A DNA stretch of 64,000 bases from Desulfonatronum thioautotrophicum. GTDB lineage: Bacteria > Desulfobacterota > Desulfovibrionia > Desulfovibrionales > Desulfonatronaceae. The notes under the pieces are model-generated. The model was not told where the DNA came from. It saw only the letters and a program-made list of their open reading frames with translations, and searched no databases. Where the stretch lies: positions 992,001 to 1,056,000 of the forward strand of contig NZ_JYNO01000001.1 in NCBI RefSeq assembly GCF_000934745.1. Reading direction: 5' to 3'. A program made the position numbers and the translations under genes. Positions 8,586 through 17,814 of this stretch are shown in pieces. How positions within the stretch are numbered: the first letter of the stretch is position 1; every line of letters starts with the position of its first letter.

Positions 8586-9473
8586 TTAGACCCGTTCGAT
8601 TTCACGGGTACCGAAAAGGCCATAGGGGCGGATCATCAGGATGATCACCAGGACGACATAGGCCGCGACTTCCTTGAAGCCGGGCAGGCTGAAAACCTGT
8701 TGCATGAAGCCGTCGGCCACGTTTTCCAGTACGCCGATGATCAGTCCGCCCAGGGCCGCGCCCAGCAGACTGTCCAGGCCGCCAAGGATGACCGCGGGAA
8801 AAACTTTCAGCCCCAGGTGTCCCAACTGGGCGTTGATCCCGTTGATGTTGCCCAGAATGATGCCGCCGATGCTGGAGACCACCGCGGCGATGCACCAGGA
8901 CAGGGCAAAGATGTTTTTCACGCCAATACCCATGGATTGGGCCGCTTGCTGATCCATGGCCGTGGCCCGCATGGCGATGCCGGTGCGGGAGTACTTGAAG
9001 AAGAGCGAAAACACGGCAAAGAGCAGACCGGAGAGCACGAACGCCGCAATGTATATCGGGGCGATGGGCACCCCGGCGACCCAGATCGGTTCCGAGGGCA
9101 GGACAGGGGGAAATACACGGATCTGGGTGCCCCAAAACAGCTGGACCAGGGACTTGAGCACCGTTGACAGTCCTACCGTGACCATGATCACGCTGATGAT
9201 CGGTTCGCCGATCAACGGTCGGAGAATGACCCGTTCGATGCACAGACCGAGGATTACGGAAAAGACCAGGGTCATCAGAAAGGAGACCAGAAACGGCAGG
9301 CCCATCTGCACCGTCAAGGCAAAGCAGATGTACGCCCCGACCATGACCATCTCGCCCTGGGCAAAATTGACCACCTTGGTTGCCTTGTAGATGATGACGA
9401 ATCCCAGAGCCACCAGACTGTAAATGCTCCCGACCACCAGGCCGTTGACGATGAGTTGGAGATAGTATTCCAT
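8586..9473 (-). CDS. livH: Liv-type ABC transporter permease LivH
   Basis: Inner-membrane permease partner of LivM. The 295 aa product starts MEYYLQLIVNGLVVGSIYSL and has the family motif VNFAQGEMVMVGAY. Near the C-terminus GGLDSLLGAALGGLIIG matches the conserved cytoplasmic loop that docks the ATPases. Multiple hydrophobic helices are evident. No strong RBS is visible, which could mean coupling to the gene upstream. Confidence 0.93.
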   Translation of the reverse strand: MEYYLQLIVNGLVVGSIYSLVALGFVIIYKATKVVNFAQGEMVMVGAYICFALTVQMGLPFLVSFLMTLVFSVILGLCIERVILRPLIGEPIISVIMVTVGLSTVLKSLVQLFWGTQIRVFPPVLPSEPIWVAGVPIAPIYIAAFVLSGLLFAVFSLFFKYSRTGIAMRATAMDQQAAQSMGIGVKNIFALSWCIAAVVSSIGGIILGNINGINAQLGHLGLKVFPAVILGGLDSLLGAALGGLIIGVLENVADGFMQQVFSLPGFKEVAAYVVLVIILMIRPYGLFGTREIERV

Positions 9474-9516
9474 GGTTGATTCAGGCTAAAGGGTTTGCGG
9501 AGGAGGTGGAGTCAGA

Positions 9517-11466
9517 TCATTCAACGGTCGCGATTTGAATGCTCCCGCACATTTCCCGAATTCGTCCGTCCTGGTACTGGATGGAGGCGGTCAGGTTCAT
9601 GCAGGCTTCCGGGCCGTACAGCGATTCGATGAGCGAGTGGTAGCGTTCCTCCACCACCTTGCGGCGCAGTTTTCGGGTTCGGGTCAGTTCGCCGTCGTCC
9701 GCGTCCAACTCCTTGAACAGCAGGGCAAAGCGCTTGATCCGGGTGGTTTCCGGCAGGCCGGCGTTGATCTGGGCGATTTCGGTCCGGATCAGGTCGTAGA
9801 CGTCATTCTTGGCGGCCAGATCCTGATAGGTGGTGTAGGTGATCAATTTACTCTCGGCCCAACGGCCCACGATTTCCGGGTCAATGCTGATGATCGTGGC
9901 CAGGTGGGGCCGTCCCTTGCCCAGAACCACGGCTTCCCGGACATAGGGCGAGAACTTGAGCTTGTTTTCCATGAACTGCGGCGAGAACTGCGTGCCGTCG
10001 GCCAGCTCCATGACGTCCTTGAGCCGGTCGATGACCACCAGCTGTCCGTTATCCTTGAAGAACCCGGCGTCACCAGAGCGCAGCCAGCCGTTCTGGATGG
10101 TCTCAGCCGTGGCTTCGGGGTTGGCATAGTAGCCCTGGAACACGGCCGGGGAGCGGGAGAGAATTTCCCCTTCCTCGGAAATGATGATCTCGGTTTCCGG
10201 AATGGGTTCGCCCACGGAGTCGAAATCCACCCGCCCGTCAGCATGGATGCAGGAGATTCCGGCGATTTCCGTCTGGCCGTAGATCTGCTTCAGGTTCACC
10301 CCCAGGGCGTGGAAAAAGCGGAAGGTGTCCGGTCCCAGGGCCGCGCCGCCCGTGGTGGCGGAGCGGATTCGGGAAAAGCCCAGGCGGTCCCGCAGGGCCC
10401 GGAACAATCCGGCGTCGGCCAGAACCTTGCCCAAACGCAAGGCCGGGCCGGGTTTGTTCCCGGCCAGCAGGCATTCGGCATGGCGCGTGCCCAGGGGCAG
10501 GAACATATTGTACAGGAAACGCTTCAATGGGCTGGTTTCCATGATCTTGACCCGCACCCGGGCGGCCAGGTTTTCCCAGACCCGCGGCGGTGAGAAGATC
10601 AGGTGCGGACCGATCTCCCGGATATTTTCCTGGACCGTGTCCGGCTCCTCCGGAAAATTGACGCAAAAGCCGAACAACAGGGCCGAGGCCACGGCCATCA
10701 TTTGTTCACCCATCCAGGCCAGGGGCAGGAACGAGACGAATTCGTCACTGGTGTGCTTGGGGTCCACCTGGCCCAGGTTGGCGGCCATGGACAGCAGGTT
10801 GCGATGGGAGAGCATGGCCAGCTTGGGCCGTCCGGTGGTGCCGGAGGTGGTGGCGATCAGGCAGGTGTCATTGGGCTGAAGTCGGTCCACCCACTGGGCG
10901 AACTTGGCCGCATCAGGTCGGCCCTGCTCGCAGATTCGTTCAAAGGGGTGCAGGCCGTCCTCTTTGTATCCGGACAGACCCTTGGGGTCATGGTAGACCA
11001 CGTATTGCAGGTGGGGCACACGCTGTTTCAGGTCCAGCATCTTGTCCACCTGTTCCTGGTCCTCAGCTACGACCATCCGGCAATTGGTGAGCGTGAAGAT
11101 GTACTCGATTTCGTCCACCGGGGCGTCCTGGTACAGCCCCAGGGCCATGCCGCCCAGGGACTGGATGGCCAGTTCGGCCCAAAGCCATTCCGGACGGTTG
11201 TCGCCGATGAGCACCAGTACGTCACCCTTGCCCAGACCGAGCTTCTTCATTCCCGCGGCGAACTCCGAAGTCTTGCGCAAGTAATCGGCCCAGGAGTAGG
11301 GTTGCCAAACACCCCATTCCTTTTCCCGCATGGCCGTTTTGGCCTCGAAACGCGCGGCGTTATCCAGGAGCAGGCGGGGCAGGGTGGTATCGTAGACGCG
11401 CGCTTCGCGCTGGGTATTCGTGGATAAGGGCGGGCTGCTCTCTTTTCCAGGCGTATCCGTATTCAT
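9517..11466 (-). CDS. AMP-dependent acyl-CoA synthetase (long-chain fatty acid-CoA ligase type)
   Basis: Activates a carboxylic acid to acyl-CoA via an acyl-adenylate. The 649 aa ANL-superfamily protein has the P-loop TTSGTTGRPKLAMLSHRN (about residues 200-220), the A5 motif YGQTE, and the A8 region GWLRSGDAG...IDRLKDV. The usual C-terminal PTGK catalytic lysine motif appears as TRTRKLRRK. Length and layout resemble FadD15-type ligases. The start is set at the ATG at 11466; the frame is open to 11553 inside livG without an RBS. It is embedded between livG and livH, suggesting the transporter imports an acid activated by this enzyme. The substrate is not inferable. Confidence 0.88.
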   Translation of the reverse strand: MNTDTPGKESSPPLSTNTQREARVYDTTLPRLLLDNAARFEAKTAMREKEWGVWQPYSWADYLRKTSEFAAGMKKLGLGKGDVLVLIGDNRPEWLWAELAIQSLGGMALGLYQDAPVDEIEYIFTLTNCRMVVAEDQEQVDKMLDLKQRVPHLQYVVYHDPKGLSGYKEDGLHPFERICEQGRPDAAKFAQWVDRLQPNDTCLIATTSGTTGRPKLAMLSHRNLLSMAANLGQVDPKHTSDEFVSFLPLAWMGEQMMAVASALLFGFCVNFPEEPDTVQENIREIGPHLIFSPPRVWENLAARVRVKIMETSPLKRFLYNMFLPLGTRHAECLLAGNKPGPALRLGKVLADAGLFRALRDRLGFSRIRSATTGGAALGPDTFRFFHALGVNLKQIYGQTEIAGISCIHADGRVDFDSVGEPIPETEIIISEEGEILSRSPAVFQGYYANPEATAETIQNGWLRSGDAGFFKDNGQLVVIDRLKDVMELADGTQFSPQFMENKLKFSPYVREAVVLGKGRPHLATIISIDPEIVGRWAESKLITYTTYQDLAAKNDVYDLIRTEIAQINAGLPETTRIKRFALLFKELDADDGELTRTRKLRRKVVEERYHSLIESLYGPEACMNLTASIQYQDGRIREMCGSIQIATVE

Positions 11467-11530
11467 CTGTGGTTTCGTCAGGTCTTGTTCAGGTTGGTGA
11501 ATTGGTGTGGCATTCGGGCGGGCAAGGCGT

Positions 11531-12313
11531 TCATCGGCCGATAAACGAGGCATTGTCGCTGCCCAGGTAGGCGGCGATCACCTCCGGATCGGCCTGGACC
11601 TGGCCCGGAGTCCCCGCGGCCAGTACCTGGCCAAAGTCCAGGACGACGACGTGGTCGGAGATGTCCATGACCACGCCCATGTCGTGTTCCACCAAAAGCA
11701 CGGTGATGCCCCATTCCTCGTTGATGTCCAGGATATAGCGGGCCATGTCTTCGGTCTCTTCCAAATTCATCCCGGCCATGGGTTCGTCCAGAAGCAACAG
11801 TTCCGGTTCACCGGCCAGGGCCCGACCCAGTTCGACCCGTTTCTGCACCCCATAGGGCAGCTTACCCGCCACCTGGTGGCGGTGGGGGGACAGGCCGAGA
11901 AAGTCGATGATTTCTTCAATGCGCTTGCGGTGCAGATCTTCGCTGCGTCGGGCCTTGCCCCAGTAGAACAGGGACGCGAGCAGGCCGTAGTCCAGACGCA
12001 CGTGACGGCCGACCATCAGATTGTCCAGGACGCTCAAGCCCTTGAAAAGGGCGATGTTCTGAAAAGTGCGTGACAGGCCGGCCTTGACCCGGTCATGGGC
12101 CGCCATGGGAAGCATGTCTCGTCCGTTCAGGGCGATTTGGCCCTCGTCAGGATGGTAGCGTCCGCTGATGCAATTGAGCATGCTTGTCTTGCCCGCGCCG
12201 TTGGGACCGATGAGCGAGGCGATCTGGCCCTGCTCCACGCTGAAGCTGACATTCAGGAGAGCGGCCAGACCGCGAAAGGTCAGGGTGATGTCGCGGACTT
12301 CCAGCATGGCCAT
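11531..12313 (-). CDS. livG: Branched-chain amino acid type ABC transporter ATPase LivG
   Basis: Second ATPase of the Liv importer. The 260 aa protein has Walker A GPNGAGKTS, the LivG-specific LSRTFQNIALFKGLSVLDNLMVG region, the signature LPYGVQKRVELGRAL (a variant of LSGGQ, common in LivG), Walker B LLLLDEPMAGMN, and switch LLVEHDMGVV. The start MAMLEVRD (12313) lies 2 nt after the stop of the CBS/ACT gene, with AAGGA upstream. An in-frame ATG at 12325 is possible but would sit almost on the RBS. Confidence 0.92.
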   Translation of the reverse strand: MAMLEVRDITLTFRGLAALLNVSFSVEQGQIASLIGPNGAGKTSMLNCISGRYHPDEGQIALNGRDMLPMAAHDRVKAGLSRTFQNIALFKGLSVLDNLMVGRHVRLDYGLLASLFYWGKARRSEDLHRKRIEEIIDFLGLSPHRHQVAGKLPYGVQKRVELGRALAGEPELLLLDEPMAGMNLEETEDMARYILDINEEWGITVLLVEHDMGVVMDISDHVVVLDFGQVLAAGTPGQVQADPEVIAAYLGSDNASFIGR

Positions 12314-12315
12314 TG

Positions 12316-12972
12316 CTAGCACCATTCCTTGGCAAAGTCGCAGGGGCCGACCACGTGGTAGCCGCGTTCCAGCAGGGCCTTGAGAACCGGCCCCGGATCG
12401 TCCATCTGGACCCGGATGACAACCATGCGCTTCTCTTTGTGATAAAACGTAGCCGTGGAGATGATGCTCACATTCATCGCCGCGATGATGTTGGAGACCT
12501 CGGCGATGACACCGGTGCGCTCTTCCACCTCGAAGACGATCCGTGAGCCGCCCTGGGCCAGGCCCATTTCCTCCACCAGAACATCGAGCATCACGTTGCG
12601 GTTGATGTACCCGATCAGCACGTTTTTGGAATCCACTACAGGCAGTCCGGCCAGGTCAGCATCGAACATGATCTTGGCCGCCTCCTCGATTTCCATCTGA
12701 GGCGGAATGGAAGGGATGTCCCTCAGGATCAGCTTTTCGACGGACAACTTGGAGACTAGGTAGTTCAATTCGTGGCGGCTGAGGGTGGTCACCGGCGAGG
12801 GCAGGGCCGCGCGGACATCCTCCTTGCGCACGGCGCCGATGAGCCGTCCTTGTTCATCCACGGCCATGAGCATCCAGAGGCGCTTTTTATCCATTAATTT
12901 GTCCGCCTCCATCACCAACGTCTTGGGGGTGATGGTGGGCATGTCCGTGAGCATTTTCAGTCCGACATACAT
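12316..12972 (-). CDS. CBS-pair and ACT domain protein
   Basis: Predicted cytoplasmic ligand-sensing protein, 218 aa. Two CBS motifs (residues about 1-60 and 75-135) are seen in TITPKTLVMEADKLM...LMAVDEQGRLIGAV and IPPQMEIEEAAKIMFDADLAGLPVVD. A C-terminal ACT-like domain follows (IVFEVEERTGVIAEVSNII to the end). CBS pairs commonly bind adenine nucleotides and ACT domains bind amino acids. It is the first gene of the liv run, so it could monitor the imported substrate or adenylate charge; that is inference. The start at 12972 has AAGGAG 9 nt upstream. The frame extends much further up, but only antisense to hypA. Confidence 0.85.
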   Translation of the reverse strand: MYVGLKMLTDMPTITPKTLVMEADKLMDKKRLWMLMAVDEQGRLIGAVRKEDVRAALPSPVTTLSRHELNYLVSKLSVEKLILRDIPSIPPQMEIEEAAKIMFDADLAGLPVVDSKNVLIGYINRNVMLDVLVEEMGLAQGGSRIVFEVEERTGVIAEVSNIIAAMNVSIISTATFYHKEKRMVVIRVQMDDPGPVLKALLERGYHVVGPCDFAKEWC

Positions 12973-13261
12973 GGCGGGGTTCTCCTTGAGCTTGCAGAAA
13001 ACAGGGGCATGCAGGGCGATTGTGTTCTTTGTTGAAGATGGAGCAGGGAGAACAGGTAGTTGTCCAATACTTGCTCCGTCAACGGTGATATGCGGGCATG
13101 AGCGGAAAATGTATCCTGCCGGTGTCGGCTCTGATAGCCGTTCAGGCCAAGAGAGTCCAGAGAAGATTGCTGGGCCAAGGATTCCAGGGTGCGATGAAGC
13201 ATCAGACACGGGAATCATTGCTCTCTGGACGGTTTCGACTATTTCAAGTAGAGCGTTGCGC
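12973..13261. other. Divergent intergenic region between the liv run and hypA
   Basis: This 289 bp region must hold the promoters for the minus-strand CBS/ACT-liv run and the plus-strand hypA. A weak candidate for hypA is TTGCTC followed after 16 bases by TATTTC, close before the gene. No clear operator, riboswitch or terminator was found. The open frames here look like antisense extensions rather than genes. Confidence 0.4.
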
Positions 13262-13618
13262 ATGCATGAGATGTCCATTGCCGAGGCCCTGATCCGCATC
13301 GTGGAAGTCGAGATGACCAAACATGGCTTGCGCAGGGTCGAACGGATCACCGTCCAGCACGGCCAGCTGTCCACCATGGTTCCGGAAGCCCTGGATCTGG
13401 CTTTCGAGGTCATGACCAAAGGAACGATCCTGGAAGGTGCGGTGCTGGAATACATCAAGGTTCCACTGACTCTGCAATGCTCGGCGTGTCAGGTGACATT
13501 TTCTCCGGAAGTGCACAGCCTGCATTACGCTCCTTGCCCTTCCTGCGGCGAGGAGTTTGCCCATGTCGTGCTTGCCGGCAAGGAGTTGAACATCGCTCAT
13601 ATCGAAGGAGATACGTAA
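13262..13618 (+). CDS. hypA: Hydrogenase nickel insertion protein HypA
   Basis: Nickel metallochaperone for [NiFe]-hydrogenase maturation, acting with HypB. The 118 aa product begins MHEMSIAEAL; His2 is the nickel ligand in the family. A zinc-binding domain carries CSAC and, 26 residues later, CPSC (two CXXC pairs). The true start is at 13262; the open frame upstream is non-coding. The next gene, hypB, begins 3 nt after its stop. No other hyp genes or hydrogenase structural genes are in the window. Confidence 0.95.
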   Translation: MHEMSIAEALIRIVEVEMTKHGLRRVERITVQHGQLSTMVPEALDLAFEVMTKGTILEGAVLEYIKVPLTLQCSACQVTFSPEVHSLHYAPCPSCGEEFAHVVLAGKELNIAHIEGDT

Positions 13619-13621
13619 GAC

Positions 13622-14284
<663 letters not shown>

Positions 14285-14318
14285 CGCCAGGAACAAGAAC
14301 ATTTCAGCGACGACATTT

Positions 14319-14352
14319 CGGGCGGGGCTTTCAGCCCGCCCTTTTTCTTTTC
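14319..14352 (+). terminator. Rho-independent terminator after hypB
   Basis: GGGCGGG, loop, then CCCGCCC followed by the T-rich run TTTTTCTTTT. It lies 35 nt after the hypB stop and closes the hypAB transcript. Confidence 0.85.
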
Positions 14353-14447
14353 CGCGTAAACCGTCCACAGGCTTTTGGAAGATGGTTCATGGGATCATTT
14401 CCATATGCGCGTACATATGTCCGCCAAAGGCTTCTCGAGTTGTCTGT

Positions 14448-14639
14448 CTAGTCCGGTAACAGGTTTTCTTCCCGAGGGCTGCGCAAAAGCGCCTTCAGGG
14501 CGGTCCACTTCCTCAACGCCCTACTCAGACCCTCAAACGTCGGCGGGGTATAATCGCCCCCCGGAACAAATTCCCAGCCGATCAGCTCCCGCCGATCCGA
14601 TGGGAGTTTTGGCGTTTCAGGGGAATGGATATTGCTCAC
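14448..14639 (-). CDS. Small hypothetical protein, 63 aa
   Basis: I do not recognise this product. It starts at a GTG (reading MSNIHSPETPK) and ends SPREENLLPD. The middle (IGWEFVPGGDYTPPTFEGL) followed by a basic helix (RALRKWTALKALLRS) reads like real protein rather than antisense noise, and no better frame exists here. The RBS is weak (AGGA close to the GTG). It lies alone between convergent hypB and the CorC-type gene. It may be a genuine small gene or a chance frame. Confidence 0.4.
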   Translation of the reverse strand: MSNIHSPETPKLPSDRRELIGWEFVPGGDYTPPTFEGLSRALRKWTALKALLRSPREENLLPD

Positions 14640-14706
14640 GTCCTGTATCCTAATTGACTGATTCAGCTCTGACTTCTTTCAACCATTGGCGACAAAAGTT
14701 GTCGTC

Positions 14707-16035
14707 TCAGCGCTTGTTCTCATTGACAAGCGGAGCAACCAATATCCTGTCGATACGCCTGCCGTCCATATCCACGATTTCAAACCGATGGCCTTCCCAG
14801 TCAAAATGCTTGCCCATCATGGGCTCGTCGCCACCGTGAGCCAGGACGAAGCCGGCCAAATTGTCAAAGGTTTGCCCCTCCTCGCGCATCGGGCGCTCGA
14901 TGCCCAGCCGCGCCTGAACCTCGTCCAGGGACATGAATCCATCCAGGAGCCAGGACCCGTCTTCCCGGCGCACCGCGGCGGGTTCCGGTTCCGCCTGGAC
15001 CGTGGGGATGGCCCCGACCATGGCTTCCAGGATGTCGTTGAAGGTGACCACGCCCCGGGGGGCATTGTATTCGTCCACCACCAGGACGAAATGCATCTGG
15101 TCCTTCTTGCGGAACAGTTCCAGCAGGCGCAGAACGCGCATGGTCGCGGGCACGGATTCCAGCTTGTGCAAATGGGCCTCCAGGCCCGTTTCTAGGCCCG
15201 TTTCCTGGCCCTGAACGCGAGCGCCCAGGTATTCCTTGGCCTTGATCACGCCCAGAACCTCAAACGGCTCCTTGCGTGCCACGGGAAAACGGGAATGGGG
15301 ATGGGTGAGGATTTTTTCCAGATTGGACTGCTCCGCATCGTCCGGATCGAGCCAGACGATCTTGGAATGGTGCGTCATCAGCGCTCCCACCTGGAGGTCG
15401 TCCAACCGGAACACCCGCTCCAGGATCTCCCGCTCGGTATGCTCCACCTCCCCGTAGACCACGGCCTCCCGGATCAGGGCCCGGATGTCGTCCTCGGTCA
15501 CCTTGGGCTCCTTGGGCGGGGAAATCCTCAGCACACGGACCACGGCCTTGGTGGAGGCGGTCAAAACGAACACCGCGGGCATGGCCAGACGCATCAACAG
15601 ATACATCACCGGGGCCGTGAAGCCGGACATTTTTTCCGGATAACTCACGGCCAGCTTCTTGGGCACAAGCTCGCCCACAATAAGGGTCAGGTAGGTGATG
15701 GGCACGACCACCAGGAGCAGACCCAGGGGGCCGCTATAGGATTCCAGAATTGGGAACCCGGCCAGGAAATCCTGGACCCTGGCGGCAATGGTCGTACCGC
15801 TCACGGCTCCGGTCAAAATAGCCACCATGGTGATCCCGATCTGGGCAGTGGACAAAAACTTGTCCATCCTGTTCTTCAGCAGCAGGGCGACACGGGCCCT
15901 GCGGCTGCCTTTACCAGCCTGGGCCTTGAGCCGCACCTTGCGCGCCGCCACCAGGGCCATCTCGGACATGGCGAAAAAGCCGTTGACGAGAATAAGCACA
16001 AGAATGAACACGGCTTCGAGAGAAGCATAGGACAC
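14707..16035 (-). CDS. CorC/HlyC-family membrane protein (CNNM/DUF21-CBS-CorC_HlyC)
   Basis: Inner-membrane protein of the family called hemolysin C/CorC, implicated in magnesium and cobalt efflux or tolerance. The 442 aa product has a DUF21 transmembrane domain (residues about 1-195, including FFAMSEMALVAAR and VGELVPKKLA). A CBS pair follows (about 210-340, with THPHSRFPVA and VVDEYNAPRGVVTFNDILEAMVG), then a C-terminal CorC_HlyC domain with GWEGHRFEIVDMDGRRIDR-like sequence. The start is a GTG at 16035 (VSYASLEAVF) with AGGAG 7 nt upstream; earlier in-frame residues are leader sequence. Confidence 0.9.
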   Translation of the reverse strand: MSYASLEAVFILVLILVNGFFAMSEMALVAARKVRLKAQAGKGSRRARVALLLKNRMDKFLSTAQIGITMVAILTGAVSGTTIAARVQDFLAGFPILESYSGPLGLLLVVVPITYLTLIVGELVPKKLAVSYPEKMSGFTAPVMYLLMRLAMPAVFVLTASTKAVVRVLRISPPKEPKVTEDDIRALIREAVVYGEVEHTEREILERVFRLDDLQVGALMTHHSKIVWLDPDDAEQSNLEKILTHPHSRFPVARKEPFEVLGVIKAKEYLGARVQGQETGLETGLEAHLHKLESVPATMRVLRLLELFRKKDQMHFVLVVDEYNAPRGVVTFNDILEAMVGAIPTVQAEPEPAAVRREDGSWLLDGFMSLDEVQARLGIERPMREEGQTFDNLAGFVLAHGGDEPMMGKHFDWEGHRFEIVDMDGRRIDRILVAPLVNENKR

Positions 16036-16083
16036 GTGAATTCTCCTGTTCAGGCTGGATGTTTGTCGGTCAGATAAGATGAT

Positions 16084-16127
16084 AAAAAAACAGCAGAGTG
16101 GCGGCATAATACTTGCCTACTCTGCTG
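16084..16127 (-). terminator. Rho-independent terminator after the desulforedoxin gene
   Basis: Reading the minus strand: CAGCAGAGT, an internal GGCA...TGCC extension, ACTCTGCTG, then TTTTTTT. It ends the minus-strand transcript of the desulforedoxin-like gene, about 53 nt after its stop. Confidence 0.85.
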
Positions 16128-16180
16128 TCGGCTGGATTCAGCCGGGTTTGAGACGCCTTGATGTTGTCAAACGCATGCCG

Positions 16181-16348
16181 TTATTCGTCTGACGATTCCC
16201 CCGTGCCGACGCTCATCCAGACATTCTCCTTGAAAATCGCCTTTTTCATCAGTTCGCCGCAGCAGACCAACTCACCGCCACCGGCCTCTTTCACTTCCAC
16301 GACATTACCGCACAATTCACACTTGTAGCTTTCTCCGACGCTGGGCAT
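16181..16348 (-). CDS. Desulforedoxin-like Fe(Cys)4 protein
   Basis: Small 55 aa redox protein. Residues about 1-36 closely resemble Desulfovibrio gigas desulforedoxin: YKCELCG and, later, LVCCGELM give the CX2C plus adjacent CC pattern that binds one iron. An extra C-terminal tail ([21 protein letters not shown]) goes beyond the 36-residue classical protein. The same domain forms the N-terminus of desulfoferrodoxin, but the superoxide reductase domain is absent here. The start is at 16348 with AGGAGG 5 nt upstream. The electron partner is unknown. A terminator follows. Confidence 0.85.
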   Translation of the reverse strand: MPSVGESYKCELCGNVVEVKEAGGGELVCCGELMKKAIFKENVWMSVGTGESSDE

Positions 16349-16413
16349 GAAAACCTCCTGGTATTGTTGGATGTTGTGAGGCAAAAACACGAAGTGCAGA
16401 GTAGCACCAAAGG

Positions 16414-16755
16414 TTACTCTTCATGCTTCTTGCTCTGCCCTTCTTTTCGGCCTTCTTGATACCCCTTTTCGAACGCCGTTTTCGCCTTGGCAAAACTCGC
16501 CTTCCACACTTCCCAGGAAGATTCAACGCCGTGCTTGAGTTCTTCCCAGGCGGATTCTCCGGCGTTTTGCAAATCCGCGATTTTTTCCTCCAACTCCTGG
16601 CGCTTTGTCCGCAACTCTTCAAGTTCCTGCTGGTACTTGATTTTTGCGTCCGCTTCGGCCTGGTCCGCCTTAGCCGTCAACGTGTCGATGTCCGCGTTCC
16701 ATTCGTCAATTTTGGCTTTCAATTTCTGAACATACGCATCTCTTGTTTCCGACAT
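16414..16755 (-). CDS. Coiled-coil protein, 113 aa, function unknown
   Basis: Highly charged and almost entirely helical: [28 protein letters not shown] followed by heptad-like [23 protein letters not shown], then a shorter amphipathic section with conserved-looking [19 protein letters not shown]. This resembles the sll1863-type stress-response coiled-coil proteins. It has no signal peptide or membrane segment. The start was taken as MSETRDAY at 16755 rather than the ATG 6 nt earlier. It sits upstream of the desulforedoxin gene on the same strand, but no functional link is known. Confidence 0.75.
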   Translation of the reverse strand: MSETRDAYVQKLKAKIDEWNADIDTLTAKADQAEADAKIKYQQELEELRTKRQELEEKIADLQNAGESAWEELKHGVESSWEVWKASFAKAKTAFEKGYQEGRKEGQSKKHEE

Positions 16756-16844
16756 GATCATTTGCCTCTTTCTAAAAGATTAATGGTTGTAGTAAACGAG
16801 AGGGTTGATCAAAACAGTGGCGGGTTTGGAACTCGCCTCTGGGG

Positions 16845-17789
16845 TCAGGGCATTTTCCGTGACGAAAAAATGCTCAGATCCTGTTCTCTGGACAGGCACT
16901 TCAGGAGCTTCCAACCGGCCAGGCTGTTTCCTTTCTGATCAAGGGCCGGTCCAAAGACGGCGATTCCCAGATGGCACGGAGAGGCGGCCATGATGCCGCC
17001 GCTCACTCCGCTTTTGCCGGGCAGTCCGACATCCACGGCAAACTCGCCTGACCCGTCGTACATGCCGCAGGTGGTCATCACAGCCTTGGCGATGCGGGCT
17101 GTTTTCTCATCAAAAAGATGAACCCCACTCCAGGGTGCTTTACCGTCACATGCCAGCACAGCCGCCATCCGGGCAACGTCCGAACAGGTGACCTCCACGG
17201 AGCAGAGCCTGAAATAGACGTCCAGGAGCGTGTCCACATCGGTGTCGATGATGCCGGTGCTTTTCATGAAGTAGGCCAGGGAGCGGTTCCGGTCTCCGGT
17301 TTGTACCTCTGAATGATAAACGTTCTGGTTCACGACCAGTTTGTCATTGCCGGCCATTTTTTTGATCAAGGTGAACACCCGCTGGAATTTTTCCTCCATG
17401 GCCGCACCATGGACCATGGTCAACCCGGCAATGGCCCCGGAATTGATCATCGGGTTCAACGGTCGCTGCTCATTCTTTGTTTCCAGGTTGACAATGGAAT
17501 TGAATCCGTCCGCGGATGGAGCAACGCTGATCTTTTTGGCCAGATCCTCAAAAGCGTTGTCCAACAGCATGCAAATGAACGCAGCCACCTTGGAGATGCT
17601 CTGGATGGTAAAGGGCACGCCACAATCCCCGGCATAACACTGGCGCCCCTGTATGTCGCAAATGCTGATCCCGAGCAACCGAGGGTCCTGCTTGGACAAT
17701 TCCGGGATATAAACAGCTGTCTTCCCTTGATCGCACCAGTGCCGGTTTTCCTGAACAAGCCGATCCAACTGGGTTTGCAACGGTTCCAT
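16845..17789 (-). CDS. glsA: Glutaminase
   Basis: Hydrolyses L-glutamine to glutamate and ammonia in the cytoplasm. The 314 aa serine-dependent beta-lactamase-fold enzyme has the catalytic SxxK at S64-ISK67. NPMINSGAIA and DRNRSLAYFMKS match conserved substrate-binding segments. The C-terminal region includes GLPGKSGVSGGI. The length matches the bacterial GlsA family (about 310). The start at 17789 (MEPLQTQLDRL) is supported by the family's usual N-terminus; only a weak G-rich RBS is present. Confidence 0.93.
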   Translation of the reverse strand: MEPLQTQLDRLVQENRHWCDQGKTAVYIPELSKQDPRLLGISICDIQGRQCYAGDCGVPFTIQSISKVAAFICMLLDNAFEDLAKKISVAPSADGFNSIVNLETKNEQRPLNPMINSGAIAGLTMVHGAAMEEKFQRVFTLIKKMAGNDKLVVNQNVYHSEVQTGDRNRSLAYFMKSTGIIDTDVDTLLDVYFRLCSVEVTCSDVARMAAVLACDGKAPWSGVHLFDEKTARIAKAVMTTCGMYDGSGEFAVDVGLPGKSGVSGGIMAASPCHLGIAVFGPALDQKGNSLAGWKLLKCLSREQDLSIFSSRKMP

Positions 17790-17814
17790 CACGCAATCCC
17801 CTGATTGAGACTCA

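Noticed and set aside
12973-13458. Upstream extension of the CBS/ACT reading frame by 162 codons.
   Set aside because: It lies partly antisense to hypA, has no domain content, and a good RBS exists at 12972.
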